Translations under genes and position numbers: made by a program | Notes under the pieces: generated by a model | What the model saw: the letters and a program-made list of their open reading frames with translations, nothing else | What the model was told of the DNA's origin: nothing | Databases searched by the model: none | Shown: in pieces, positions 43,193 to 52,317 of the stretch | Layout: the number at the start of each line of letters is the position of its first letter | How positions within the stretch are numbered: position 1 is the stretch's first letter | NCBI RefSeq assembly: GCF_003287735.1 | Contig: NZ_NSCM01000001.1 | Location: 62,001 to 126,000, forward strand | DNA: 64,000 bases | Origin: Photorhabdus bodei | Lineage (GTDB): Bacteria; Pseudomonadota; Gammaproteobacteria; Enterobacterales; Enterobacteriaceae | Direction of reading: 5' to 3'

Positions 43193-43320
43193 ATATACCC
43201 GTTATCTTTCAAGCTGCCTCTTTGTTGGCTGCACTCACTCACCCCGGTCACATAGTTATCTATGCTCCCGGGGATTCGTTCCCTTGCCGTCGCGATGCAT
43301 CTTGAAATCCATAGGGTATA
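43193..43320 (-). repeat. ERIC element 6
   Basis: Reverse copy in the divergent gap between the dmsA-like and oppA-like genes, from TATACCCGTTATCTTTCAAG to CCATAGGGTATA. Confidence 0.92.
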
Positions 43321-43693
43321 GATCACATTTTATTGAAAATTTTTGCTAAATCTGATTAATAAATTAACGCTGAAATGAATGCCTTAAAATAATTCATGTG
43401 ATGAGTGAATATTTCAAGGTGTATAATTAAAAAACAAATTATATTTATTGCTTAAATTTCATGATATTGATGAAGTAGCGCTAAGTATTTTATGCTAATA
43501 CTTAATTATAGTTATACCTCTTACATTCAAAATAGGGTATTCAATAGAATCACGTAATTTTAACTTAATATCTTAAATAGTCATAAACATTCTGAGGTTT
43601 GGTTTGCAAAATTATATAAAAACCTTAATTATCAAAAAATTGACTTCCCTGAAATAGATACCCCCAAAATGAAATTCTCTTGGAGAACAAACG
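43321..43693. other. AT-rich leader upstream of the oppA-like gene
   Basis: About 370 bases with no gene. It must carry the oppA-like promoter. No clear operator is seen. Confidence 0.4.
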
Positions 43694-45301
43694 ATGAATA
43701 AAACATTAAGGAATATATCCTTATTCACAGGTATTATATTTGGCAATCTGGCATTATCTCATGCCGTAATTATTCCAGCAGGTACATTATTGTCAGTTAA
43801 TCAAGATATCGTTCGCAATAATGGTTCAGAACCTGTGTCTCTTGATGTTCATAAAGTTGAAAATGATGTTGAATTTAATATTATTCATGATTTTTTTAGT
43901 GGATTAATCAGAGCGGGCAGTGATGGAAAAATCAATCCTGATTTAGCGGTCAGTTGGGAAGCCAAAGATAATAAAGTGTGGTTATTTCATCTAAGAAAAG
44001 GAATAAAGTGGTCTGATGGCTCCCCTATTACTGCCCATGATGTGGTTTTTAGCTGGCGACGTTTAGTTGATCCCAAAATTGCCTCTCCGTATGGCAGTTA
44101 TCTTGGAAACATGCATGTAGTCAATGCCAAAGATATTGTTGCTGGCAAGAAAAAAACCGATGAATTAGGTGTAAAAGCGCTGGATAATTTAACTTTGGAA
44201 GTGACGTTAGAACAACCCGTATCCTATTTTTTACAGATGTTGGCCTACCCTGTTATGGTACCTATAAGCCAAAAAGCGGTTGAAAAGTATGGCGAAAAGT
44301 GGACTCATTCCGATGTATTTGTCAGTAGTGGACCATTTAAGTTATCCGAATGGGTTGTTAATGAGAAAGTTGTGGGTATCAGGAATTCACAATATTGGGA
44401 TAGTGCTCATACTGTTATTAATAAAGTCACTTACCTTCCAATAGCATCAGAAACGGCGGATATCAATCGTTATCTAGCCGGAGAAATTGATATCACCAAG
44501 AATATCCCGTCGATTTTATTTAAATCCTTAAAGGAAAAATTAGGTAATCAAGTTCATATCACACCAGCATTAGGTGTTTATTATTATGATTTTAATAATA
44601 AAAAAGCACCTTTTAATGATTTCAGAGTCAGACAGGCATTAAATTTGGCTTTAGATAAAGAGATTATAGCGAATAAAGTTTTGGGGCAAGGTCAAGAACC
44701 TGCTTATAATCATACTCCACCAAATACTGGAGGAATGAATTTAGGGCAACCTGATTATGCATCATGGACACAACAAGCAAGAATTGAGAAAGCTAGGAAG
44801 TTATTAAATGAAGCGGGTTATAATAGAAGTAACCCATTGAAATTTAAACTTCTTTATAATACGTCAGAAGAGCATAAACGGATTGCTATTGCGGCGACTT
44901 CAATGTGGAAAAAAAGTCTGGATGTAGATATTATTTTGCAGAACCAAGAACGAAAAGCTATGTTGGATGTTATTCATCAAGGTAATTTTGAGATGGTGAG
45001 ATATGCACGGATCGCTGATTACGATAATCCTGCCTCGTTTTTAAATAATTTTGTTACTGATAGTTCTAATAATACATTATTATATAGCAATCATACTTAT
45101 GATGATTTGATAAATAAAGCTAAGGCAACAAATGATCGAAAATATTTTCAGCAAGCAGAAGATATTTTGGCAAAAGATGTACCAGCAATTCCTGTTTATT
45201 ACTATATCGGCGTCAGATTGGTCAAACCTTATATTGGTGGATATTATATGAGCCCATTGGGTTTTGTGTCGACAAAAGATCTTTATGTTATTAAACATTA
45301 G
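43694..45301 (+). CDS. Oligopeptide ABC transporter substrate-binding protein (OppA/MppA-like), orphan
   Basis: 535 residues. An N-terminal Sec signal (LSHA, cleavage about residue 24) leads to a periplasmic binding protein of family SBP_bac_5: GSEPVSLDVHKVENDVEFNIIHDFFSGLI, WLFHLRKGIKWSDGSPITAHDVVFSWRRLVDP, and DFRVRQALNLALDKE. It would bind peptides for uptake or murein-peptide recycling. No permease or ATPase genes are adjacent, so it must share the Opp transporter, as MppA does in E. coli. TTGGAGAAC precedes the ATG. Very AT-rich relative to core genes. Confidence 0.9.
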   Translation: MNKTLRNISLFTGIIFGNLALSHAVIIPAGTLLSVNQDIVRNNGSEPVSLDVHKVENDVEFNIIHDFFSGLIRAGSDGKINPDLAVSWEAKDNKVWLFHLRKGIKWSDGSPITAHDVVFSWRRLVDPKIASPYGSYLGNMHVVNAKDIVAGKKKTDELGVKALDNLTLEVTLEQPVSYFLQMLAYPVMVPISQKAVEKYGEKWTHSDVFVSSGPFKLSEWVVNEKVVGIRNSQYWDSAHTVINKVTYLPIASETADINRYLAGEIDITKNIPSILFKSLKEKLGNQVHITPALGVYYYDFNNKKAPFNDFRVRQALNLALDKEIIANKVLGQGQEPAYNHTPPNTGGMNLGQPDYASWTQQARIEKARKLLNEAGYNRSNPLKFKLLYNTSEEHKRIAIAATSMWKKSLDVDIILQNQERKAMLDVIHQGNFEMVRYARIADYDNPASFLNNFVTDSSNNTLLYSNHTYDDLINKAKATNDRKYFQQAEDILAKDVPAIPVYYYIGVRLVKPYIGGYYMSPLGFVSTKDLYVIKH

Positions 45302-45711
45302 TAGAATATTATTGTAGTACTTAAGTAGATATTACGGTTTTGGACAGGTTGGTTGTTTTAAACCGTAATATGAGATGATTTAATATTTTCATCAATTCTT
45401 ATATAGATAATTTTTTATTTAAATTATCTTCATAGGAATATTCTGATGGAAATATATCACCATAACTATGAATAAGTGTTTTTAAGATAGCGGCCGTTAC
45501 CTAAGATGCATCAACTGTCTATTATATGAACCATATCGAATAAATTATAAAAATCATATCGTTTTATATTACAAAAAATAGTAACAGGCATATTTCAAAC
45601 AAAATTTCAATAACTTAATATAATTAGATTATTAATCAATTTATGAAATGGATAATCATATTATATTTATCTAGAATTGATAGCTAAGTCCTGGGGCTTT
45701 ATTTGTCGTAG
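45302..45711. other. AT-rich intergenic region, nothing recognised
   Basis: About 410 bases after the oppA-like gene. I saw no gene, and no strong terminator hairpin. Confidence 0.4.
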
Positions 45712-45839
45712 ATATACCTAATGGATTTCAAGATGGATCGCGACGGCAAGGGAGCGAATCCCCGGGAGCATAGATAACTCTGTGACCGGGGTGAGTGAGT
45801 GCAGCCAACAAAGAGGCAACTTGAAAGATAACGGGTATA
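45712..45839 (+). repeat. ERIC element 7
   Basis: Forward copy ending 29 bases before the LPMO start codon, so it lies in or just upstream of that gene's leader. A frame through it adds 29 spurious codons to the LPMO. Confidence 0.92.
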
Positions 45840-45868
45840 AATTATCCTGTAAAATGGAGGACACTATT

Positions 45869-46468
45869 ATGTATAAACATAAAGTGAAAGTGATGACTTT
45901 AGCCGCTACGATAATTACAGCTTTATTTAATGGCGCATGGGCTCATGGTTATATTGATAGCCCAGGAAGTCGTGCATTCCTTTGTTCTGCACAGGGAAAT
46001 GAACAAAATACGGATTGTGGGTTGGTTAAGTATGAGCCTCAATCTCTTGAAGCTAAGAAAGGCTTTCCGCAAACTGGTCCAGAAGATGGCCATATCGCTA
46101 GCGCTGGCATTGGTCATTTTGGCTCATTGGATGTTCAAACCGAAGATCGCTGGAGAAAAATTCCTATTACTGCCGGTGATATTGAGTTTCAGTGGGAAAT
46201 TATGATTCAACACAAAACCTCAAGTTGGGAATATTTTATTACCAAACCTAATTGGGATCCCAATAAACCTTTAACCAGAGAGCAATTTAATAGTACACCT
46301 TTCTGCTTTGAGGATTATCAGGAAAAAATGCCGGGCAGCCGAGTTATTAATAAATGTACCTTACCAGAGGGTTATCAAGGCTATCACGTTATACTGGGTA
46401 TTTGGACAATCTCAGATACCCTAAATGCATTTTACCAAGTAATTGACACAACAATTAGCCCTGCTTGA
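45869..46468 (+). CDS. Secreted lytic polysaccharide monooxygenase (AA10, chitin-binding protein)
   Basis: 199 residues. A signal peptide (to GAWA, residue 25) exposes His26 (HGYIDSPGSRAFLC), the first copper ligand. The second His is in GPEDGHIASAG. YEPQSLEAKKGFP and the C-terminal NAFYQVID (Phe/Tyr near the copper) complete the AA10 pattern. It oxidatively cleaves chitin and helps chitinases, and it could open insect cuticle or peritrophic matrix. It has no extra binding domain. Start ATG 45869 is preceded by TGGAGG. A strong hairpin follows the stop, so the gene is monocistronic. Confidence 0.93.
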   Translation: MYKHKVKVMTLAATIITALFNGAWAHGYIDSPGSRAFLCSAQGNEQNTDCGLVKYEPQSLEAKKGFPQTGPEDGHIASAGIGHFGSLDVQTEDRWRKIPITAGDIEFQWEIMIQHKTSSWEYFITKPNWDPNKPLTREQFNSTPFCFEDYQEKMPGSRVINKCTLPEGYQGYHVILGIWTISDTLNAFYQVIDTTISPA

Positions 46469-46488
46469 TTATAAAATAGCTATTATCG

Positions 46489-46514
46489 GGAACAGCATGA
46501 TGCTGTTCCTGTTT
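46489..46514 (+). terminator. Terminator of the LPMO gene
   Basis: GGAACAGCA-TGA-TGCTGTTCC, a perfect 9-bp stem with a 3-base loop 20 bases after the stop, followed by TGTTTAT. Confidence 0.8.
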
Positions 46515-46557
46515 ATCGAATTATATAGGTTTGCTCCCAAACTATGTGGAACAAACC

Positions 46558-47670
46558 TCAAAGACCGAATTTTTCTTTAAGTTTATCAAGCTGTTGTTGT
46601 TGAAATAGCTCAAACTTAGCTCTTGGCTGCTGCAAGCGTATAGAATCTAACATTGGATCTTTGACTTCCGTACGAATGCCGCTCATTTGTTCAAGCACAG
46701 CCAATCCACAGAATGGTACATAAGACTCTGCGTACCCGCCTTCATGAACAACGACTAGTTTTCCGTCGCATAAACTATCTGCTGCCTGTTGCACTAGCTG
46801 GGTCATCTCCCGAAAACTTTCACTATGGAGCTGCATCCTGGCCAGAGGATCCACCGCATTCGCATCATAGCCACAGGCAACAATAATCAGTTCCGGTTTA
46901 AAACGTTCAAGCGCTGGAAGTATTATCTGTGTCATTGCATAGATATAGCTATTATGTCCGGCTCCAGCAAGTAATGGGATATTCAGGTTATAACCTATTC
47001 CTTCACCTTCCCCAATATCATCTTCACCGCTGTATCCTGGAGGGAAGCAACCATCCTGATGTATCGAGATGGTCAAAACATCAGAACGCTCCCAATAAAT
47101 ATGCTGAGTACCATTACCGTGATGAACATCCCAATCAATGACCGCAACTCGTTTTAAATCAAAACGTGCTTTTGCCTGTTCAATTGCCAATGGGATATTT
47201 GCTAGAAAACAAAATCCCATGGACTTATCAGGTAAACAGTGATGACCTGGTGGTCGAGAAAGGCTGTAAGCATTATCAAGCTCACCGCTAAGCACTGCTT
47301 CCACCGCCGCACAAGCAAGGCTGGCTGAAAGCTTAGCAATTTCATAGCTTCCCGGTCCCAGAGAGGCTTCTATACCAAGCATTCCTCCACCATTATCACT
47401 GACTTGCTTAAACCGCTTCAGGTACTCTTCCGGATGAATTCTACGTAGCGTTTGCTCATCAATAGGCGATGCCGAAGAAAGGTGCAAAGAGTGGCTCAAG
47501 CCTGATACATCCATCAAATTTTTTAGCCGCCTTTTTGTTTCCGGCGATTCAGCATGTGCAGTTCCAGAAGTAGGTTGAACCCAACCACCGACAGGTAACG
47601 TCGTTATATGCATGCCAGTACTATGCCAAAAACAATGTTCATCAAAGAAAAACCCTGTTTTTCGTCTCAT
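46558..47670 (-). CDS. Class II histone-deacetylase-like amidohydrolase
   Basis: 370 residues of the HDAC/AcuC/acetylpolyamine amidohydrolase superfamily. Catalytic and zinc motifs are visible: SRPPGHHC near 140 (tandem His), VIDWDVHHGNGTQ near 179 (zinc ligands), ISIHQDGCFPPGYSG, CGYDANAVDPLARMQL near 267 (zinc Asp) and HEGGY near 314 (C-terminal Tyr). It would remove acetyl groups from amines such as acetylpolyamines or lysine side chains; the true substrate is unknown. ATG 47670, with AAGGAAGG upstream, is preferred over the GTG one codon earlier. It is not part of an obvious operon. Confidence 0.9.
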   Translation of the reverse strand: MRRKTGFFFDEHCFWHSTGMHITTLPVGGWVQPTSGTAHAESPETKRRLKNLMDVSGLSHSLHLSSASPIDEQTLRRIHPEEYLKRFKQVSDNGGGMLGIEASLGPGSYEIAKLSASLACAAVEAVLSGELDNAYSLSRPPGHHCLPDKSMGFCFLANIPLAIEQAKARFDLKRVAVIDWDVHHGNGTQHIYWERSDVLTISIHQDGCFPPGYSGEDDIGEGEGIGYNLNIPLLAGAGHNSYIYAMTQIILPALERFKPELIIVACGYDANAVDPLARMQLHSESFREMTQLVQQAADSLCDGKLVVVHEGGYAESYVPFCGLAVLEQMSGIRTEVKDPMLDSIRLQQPRAKFELFQQQQLDKLKEKFGL

Positions 47671-47829
47671 CACCCTTCCTTATAGATTAAATTAACTTAC
47701 ATATCATTAACATAATCAAAACAAAAACAGATTATGCCTAAGCCTCCCTAATATTCGTGGGCACCGATGAGATAACCCGAACTACTTGTTCGGGCCACAA
47801 ATTCAGCAGTTAAGTGCTGAATTTAGAGG

Positions 47830-48291
47830 TCAGAACCACTCGGTGAAGCCCCATGTCGTGGTAAAGTCTCTAAGTATCTTCAGTTGTATGTTGCCCTGAA
47901 TTCCAACAAATGCAAAATGGTCATCTTTTCTCATACACCACTCGAATCCTCCAGACGAACGCTTAACCACAGCCATATCTTCCCATTTTTGTTGGTACTG
48001 AGCTTTACAGATAAGTATCTCGTGAGCGTTGTAGCCAAGGTAAGCCCCGTGATCACTTACAGGGGATGCCCGGCAAATAAAGCCAAGGTAGCCTCCCCTC
48101 TTTCCTTCCCAGACGCACTCAAATTTTTGGTGTAGTATAGTGCTTTCCCATATTGCCAATGACACGCTCCCCGGCGCTGCATGAAACTTACTAGCCACCG
48201 TTACAGCAGTCGCGTAATCACCCGCTGGATACGGATGAATAATATAGGATTTTCCTGGGATCGGAGTATCGTTGCCTGTGAGTATTCCCAT
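47830..48291 (-). CDS. Unknown small protein, possible beta-trefoil
   Basis: 153 residues, no signal peptide. Trp/Tyr-rich and rich in predicted beta strands. Repeated patterns such as GGYLGFICRAS, GAYLGYNAHEILICKAQ..QKWE and GGFEWCMRKDDHFAFV are reminiscent of fascin or ricin-type beta-trefoil repeats ('YLG...', 'C.A', 'W..F.V'). This is pattern recognition only. Two ATGs (48297 and 48291) are possible; GAAG lies upstream and fits the second better. No operon partner is seen. Confidence 0.6.
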   Translation of the reverse strand: MGILTGNDTPIPGKSYIIHPYPAGDYATAVTVASKFHAAPGSVSLAIWESTILHQKFECVWEGKRGGYLGFICRASPVSDHGAYLGYNAHEILICKAQYQQKWEDMAVVKRSSGGFEWCMRKDDHFAFVGIQGNIQLKILRDFTTTWGFTEWF

Positions 48292-48297
48292 AATCAT

Positions 48298-48768
48298 TCT
48301 TCGTTAGTTTATGTGGTATTCACATTCATTTAGGTAGATATTTTAATTATTGTGTCTTTTTAATGAAGCTCAATAATCAACATCAGTATCCTGATATATA
48401 AATATCTAAAAAATTCATAATAAATGACATCGACAATCCAACCATGAATTTCGACACAAGGATATTATAACTTTTATTGTTTATTTGAATTTTAATATTC
48501 AATGGCTTTGTGTGGCGTATGGCACAAAGGTGACAGTAAAAATCCGCCTTCATCCCATCCCCTGGCATTGTTTTTGTGCTGCTGAAATGAACATTTCCAC
48601 CAAACAGTCTTGTTCACAGTAACGTTCAATGCATTGATATTTTGTGTTTTTTCTCAGTGGTATCATTCAGTGACATTCCTGACCACATTGTTGGCTTCAA
48701 GTTTTATAGGTGGTTGAATGTACATATGACATATTTGAGTTTGATGTTTTCTCCTTTTGTTTTATAAT
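48298..48768. other. Intergenic region upstream of Ter/tus
   Basis: About 470 bases without a supported gene between divergent genes. The last 30 bases run into the Ter site and must contain the tus promoter. Confidence 0.45.
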
Positions 48769-48791
48769 AAAAAGTATGTTGTAACTAATCG
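48769..48791 (+). promoter_or_regulatory. Replication terminus (Ter) site, TerB-like
   Basis: The core AAGTATGTTGTAACTAA (48772-48788) matches the E. coli TerB core exactly; only flanking bases differ. It ends 10 bases before the tus ATG, as TerB does in E. coli, where Tus binding stops forks and represses tus itself. By analogy the G at 48774 marks the non-permissive side, so forks moving in the + direction of this window should be blocked (inference). Confidence 0.95.
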
Positions 48792-48801
48792 TGTTATTCA
48801 A

Positions 48802-49728
48802 ATGAGTAAATATTTATCAATTGAAGATTTGAATAGTTGTTTTCAAAGACAAGAGAGTAAGTTGAAACAACTATATGAACAATTAAATAGCTATTCTTTG
48901 TTGGCCGCTCATGTGTTTATTCTGCCTGATGTAGAAAAAGGTAGTGAACATGAGCCAGTAACGAAAATAATTGTTAATGAAGAGACGGGTAATAACGCAC
49001 TAAATATAGGGTTAAATCATTACCAGAAGCTATTTATATATCACAATAACCAAAATATCAGCAGTAAAGCTGCCGTTCGTCTTCCCGGTGTATTATGTTT
49101 TTCTGTGAACCAACAACAATATCGCTCTGCTTTACTGTTGATTGAGGAAATTAATAAGTTGAAAGCAGAACTTGAACATATCGTAACTGTACAATCAGGA
49201 GTGGATAAAGAACAACGGTTTGAGTTTGTTCACAGTCAGTTACATGGTTTGATAACTTTAAACGCTTACAGAACCATCACTCCCCTTATCAATCCCGATT
49301 CAGTTCGCTTTGGTTGGGCAAATAAAAATATCATCAATAAAGTCACAAAAGATCAAATTTTACAACGTTTAGAGAAAAGCTATAACGCGGGACGAGCAGT
49401 TTCCCCCTATTCTCGTGAACAGTGGGCAGCATTAGTCGCCAAAGAAATTATCGACATAAAAAAATTACCTAATGATGTGGTTTTAAAAATCAAACGTCCA
49501 GTGAAAGTACAGCCCATTGCACGAGTCTGGTATGCGGAACAACAAAAACAGGTGCAGTATGCTTGTCCCCTGCCAATAATTGCATTTTATGTTAATTATG
49601 GCGATAACCAACCAAAGATAGGTAGACTTGCTAACTATGATGCCAATGCCATAGTGCATCGTTATAAACCCAAAGCCAAACCATTGGAGTTGATTATTCC
49701 AAGGCTACATTTATATCGTGAGATTTAG
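48802..49728 (+). CDS. tus: DNA replication terminus site-binding protein Tus
   Basis: 308 residues, the same length as E. coli Tus (309). Blocks shared with it include SSKAAVRLPGVLCFSV, EHIVTVQSGV, HGLITLNAYRTITPL, RFGWANKNII, LKIKRPVKVQPIARVWY and the C-terminus IVHRYKPKAKPLELIIPRLHLY. The basic and aromatic DNA-contact segments are thus kept. Tus binds Ter as a monomer and arrests the DnaB helicase from one side. The ATG at 48802 is chosen; a longer frame would run through the Ter site. No clear Shine-Dalgarno sequence is seen, which fits low expression and autoregulation. The fumC gene follows after the TacAT insertion, as in E. coli order. Confidence 0.97.
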   Translation: MSKYLSIEDLNSCFQRQESKLKQLYEQLNSYSLLAAHVFILPDVEKGSEHEPVTKIIVNEETGNNALNIGLNHYQKLFIYHNNQNISSKAAVRLPGVLCFSVNQQQYRSALLLIEEINKLKAELEHIVTVQSGVDKEQRFEFVHSQLHGLITLNAYRTITPLINPDSVRFGWANKNIINKVTKDQILQRLEKSYNAGRAVSPYSREQWAALVAKEIIDIKKLPNDVVLKIKRPVKVQPIARVWYAEQQKQVQYACPLPIIAFYVNYGDNQPKIGRLANYDANAIVHRYKPKAKPLELIIPRLHLYREI

Positions 49729-49739
49729 TGCAATTAGTT

Positions 49740-50222
49740 CTATTTGCCTAATGGAAGCATCAGCGTGTATGGCTCCAATGGTGACTGGGCAAAGCCAAGA
49801 CGCGTATAGAACGTTCGGGCGCTCTCATCAAGTGCATGGACGATTATAGCTGAAATGCCCACCAGTTCCGCCGTGCTGACGACACGCTTCCAAGCATCCT
49901 GGAGAAGCAATGCCCCGAGCTTCTTCCCTTGATATTCCATATCGACAGCCAGACGGCCGAGAAGCACTACAGGGATAGGATCTGGCATATTACGTTTAAG
50001 CGATGGTGTAGATTCAATATGATTAATTGAACCGGCGCTTAGACAATAATAACCGATAACGTCTTTTGTGCCTTCCTTGCAAATAACAAATGTGCGGCTC
50101 GCGCCGAGCTTATTATTTTTTAAAGCCCGGCGTGAAAGCCATTCGTTTAATGTTTCATGCTGGCAATAAAAATCATTTATATTATGTTCAACTGTTAATA
50201 TTTCAGGTGCGCTTATTCCCAT
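49740..50222 (-). CDS. tacT: GNAT-family toxin TacT
   Basis: 160-residue acetyltransferase. The acetyl-CoA loop is LAVDMEYQGKKLGALLLQDA near 92-111 and the conserved Tyr is in DESARTFYTRLGF. EILTVEHNINDFYCQHETLNEWL is the TacT/AtaT N-terminal pattern. In Salmonella TacT acetylates aminoacyl-tRNA and stops translation. The gene overlaps its antitoxin by 10 bases and follows it in the same operon. Both genes interrupt the tus-fumC neighbourhood, which suggests transfer. Confidence 0.92.
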   Translation of the reverse strand: MGISAPEILTVEHNINDFYCQHETLNEWLSRRALKNNKLGASRTFVICKEGTKDVIGYYCLSAGSINHIESTPSLKRNMPDPIPVVLLGRLAVDMEYQGKKLGALLLQDAWKRVVSTAELVGISAIIVHALDESARTFYTRLGFAQSPLEPYTLMLPLGK

Positions 50223-50485
50223 GGTGCTTTATATCCCATGAGTTTTTTAAAACCTGCATTATCAGAAAGCGGTTGCTCCAGCATCTGCATGAACGCATGA
50301 TATTTTTCGTCGTTAACGAAAAAGTGGCGCTGATCGAGTATGGCCTCTTCGGCTGCGCGGCAGGCAGCATCCAAGATGAAATCAGTTCGGGTCTTTGAGT
50401 GCAGGTTTGCTGCATGGTCAATAAGCTCCCTCTGGAAGGCTTTCGCCCGGATGTTGATCGGGGTTTCTTTAGGTTGTGTTCTCAT
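50213..50485 (-). CDS. tacA: DUF1778 ribbon-helix-helix antitoxin TacA
   Basis: 90 residues. The N-terminal ribbon-helix-helix (ETPINIRAKAFQRELIDHAANLHSKTRTDFILDAACRAAEE) is DUF1778; the acidic C-terminal part would wrap and neutralise TacT. It precedes the toxin, the usual order. Control is probably by its own N-terminal domain at the inverted repeat at 50493-50550. Confidence 0.92.
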   Translation of the reverse strand: MRTQPKETPINIRAKAFQRELIDHAANLHSKTRTDFILDAACRAAEEAILDQRHFFVNDEKYHAFMQMLEQPLSDNAGFKKLMGYKAPWE

Positions 50486-50492
50486 AAATCAC

Positions 50493-50550
50493 CTGTGTAG
50501 CAAATTGGTAGGCAGTCATTATAGCAGTTGTATAACTAATAGCTACACAG
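50493..50550 (-). promoter_or_regulatory. tacAT promoter and candidate operator
   Basis: On the minus strand TATAAT (50518-50523) is a consensus -10 box 32 bases before the tacA ATG. A perfect 9-bp inverted repeat CTGTGTAGC (50493-50501) / GCTACACAG (50542-50550) brackets it. The upstream half overlaps the -35 region and the other lies in the leader, a good place for TacA/TacAT autorepression. Confidence 0.6.
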
Positions 50551-50618
50551 AATGTATCCCGTACATTCTACTAACCGGAGCACTCGTCTCCGGTCAGTTT
50601 TTCATGGCTAAACAACAA

Positions 50619-52013
50619 TTACTTCAAGCTGCCAACCATATCTTCCGGACGAACCCACTCATCAAACTCAGCGCCTGTCAGATAACCCAGTTTCATCGCC
50701 GATTGTTTCAATGTCAGCCCTTCTTTATGGGCTTTCTTAGCAATTTCTGCGGCTTTGTCATAACCGATATGTGTATTCAGCGCTGTTACCAGCATCAAAG
50801 ATTCATTCAGCAACTGAGTAATGCGATCACGGTTAGGTTCGATACCAACGGCACAATGTTCATTGAAACTACGCATACCATCCGCCAGCAAGCGAACAGA
50901 TTGCAGGAAGTTATTAATCACCATTGGACGGAACACATTCAGCTCAAAGTTGCCCGATGCCCCACCAATATTGATAGCAACATCATTGCCCATCACCTGA
51001 GCACAAAGCATCGTCACCGCTTCACACTGAGTTGGGTTAACTTTACCTGGCATGATTGAACTACCCGGTTCATTTTCAGGAATTGAAATTTCACCGATAC
51101 CACAGCGAGGGCCGGAAGCCAACCAACGAACATCGTTTGCAATTTTCATCATGGATGCCGCCAGACCTTTTAATGCCCCATGAGAATGAACCAGAGCATC
51201 ACAAGTCGCCAAGGCTTCAAATTTATTTGGTGCGGTAACAAACGGATGGTTGGTCAGTTCAGCCAATTTCTTAGCAACACGAACAGCATATTCAGGATGA
51301 GTATTTAAACCGGTGCCAACCGCAGTTCCCCCTAGCGCCAGTTCACAAACATGGGGAATACTGTCTTCAATGTGTTTTAGGTTATGCGTTAACATTGCCG
51401 CCCAACCAGAAATTTCCTGACCAAGGGTCAATGGCGTCGCATCTTGCAAGTGTGTACGGCCAATTTTAACGATATCCTTATAAGCTTCAGCTTTATCAGC
51501 CAATGTTTTTTGTAATATTTTCAGCTCAGGAATAAGGTGCTCACGCAGCGCGATAACCGCGGCAACATGCATTGCTGTTGGGAAAACGTCGTTAGAACTC
51601 TGACTTTTATTTACATCATCGTTAGGATGGATAAGGCGTTCACTCCCCCTCACCCCGCCAAGGATCTCACTTCCACGGTTCGCCAACACTTCGTTCATGT
51701 TCATGTTACTTTGTGTTCCAGAACCGGTCTGCCAGATAGCAAGAGGAAATTCTGTCGGATGTTTACCTTCCAGCACCTCTTTCGCAGCAGCAATAATTGC
51801 TTCACCACGTTCTTGCGGCAGAAGACCCAAATCCATATTGACACTGGCCGCAGCCTGTTTGGTCAATGCCAGAGCATGAATTAATGCAACCGGCATTTTC
51901 TCCTGCGAAATGCGAAAATGCTCAAGTGAACGTTGAGTTTGCGCTCCCCACAATTGGTCAGCAGGTACTTCGATGGGCCCCATTGAGTCTTTTTCAATGC
52001 GAGTGGCTGCCAT
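50619..52013 (-). CDS. fumC: Fumarase C (class II fumarate hydratase)
   Basis: 464 residues, matching E. coli FumC in length. Seen: the N-terminus [64 protein letters not shown] (catalytic His), and the signature [15 protein letters not shown] near 318. It converts fumarate to malate in the TCA cycle without an iron-sulfur cluster. AAGGAGA precedes the ATG. In E. coli fumA lies between fumC and manA; here that place holds only ERIC 8 and about 270 bases. Confidence 0.97.
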   Translation of the reverse strand: MAATRIEKDSMGPIEVPADQLWGAQTQRSLEHFRISQEKMPVALIHALALTKQAAASVNMDLGLLPQERGEAIIAAAKEVLEGKHPTEFPLAIWQTGSGTQSNMNMNEVLANRGSEILGGVRGSERLIHPNDDVNKSQSSNDVFPTAMHVAAVIALREHLIPELKILQKTLADKAEAYKDIVKIGRTHLQDATPLTLGQEISGWAAMLTHNLKHIEDSIPHVCELALGGTAVGTGLNTHPEYAVRVAKKLAELTNHPFVTAPNKFEALATCDALVHSHGALKGLAASMMKIANDVRWLASGPRCGIGEISIPENEPGSSIMPGKVNPTQCEAVTMLCAQVMGNDVAINIGGASGNFELNVFRPMVINNFLQSVRLLADGMRSFNEHCAVGIEPNRDRITQLLNESLMLVTALNTHIGYDKAAEIAKKAHKEGLTLKQSAMKLGYLTGAEFDEWVRPEDMVGSLK

Positions 52014-52051
52014 TACTATCTCTCCTTAACACACAGAATAATCGAATATGC

Positions 52052-52180
52052 ATATACCCGTCATCTTTCAAGTTGCCTCTTTGTTGGCTGCACTCGCTCA
52101 CCCCGGTCACATAGTTACCTATGCTCCCGGGGATTCGCTCTCTTGCCGTCGCGATGCATCTTGAAATCAATAGGGTATAA
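52052..52180 (-). repeat. ERIC element 8
   Basis: Reverse copy between the divergent fumC and manA genes, from CATATACCCGTCATCTTTCAAG-like start to AATAGGGTATAA. It occupies the space of E. coli fumA. Confidence 0.92.
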
Positions 52181-52317
52181 TCAGTCTTTGCAGATAAACT
52201 AATTAGCATTCTGTTATCATGCCACATATTAGTTCCTGATTATGCCAACCAAGTCGTATTTATCGTATTGTGGTAGAAAGGAAATAGATTGATTTTTTTA
52301 AAAAGAGAGTAACGGCC

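Noticed and set aside
45782..45868. N-terminal extension of the LPMO
   Set aside because: It encodes ERIC repeat sequence. Starting at 45869 gives a proper signal peptide whose cleavage exposes the required His.
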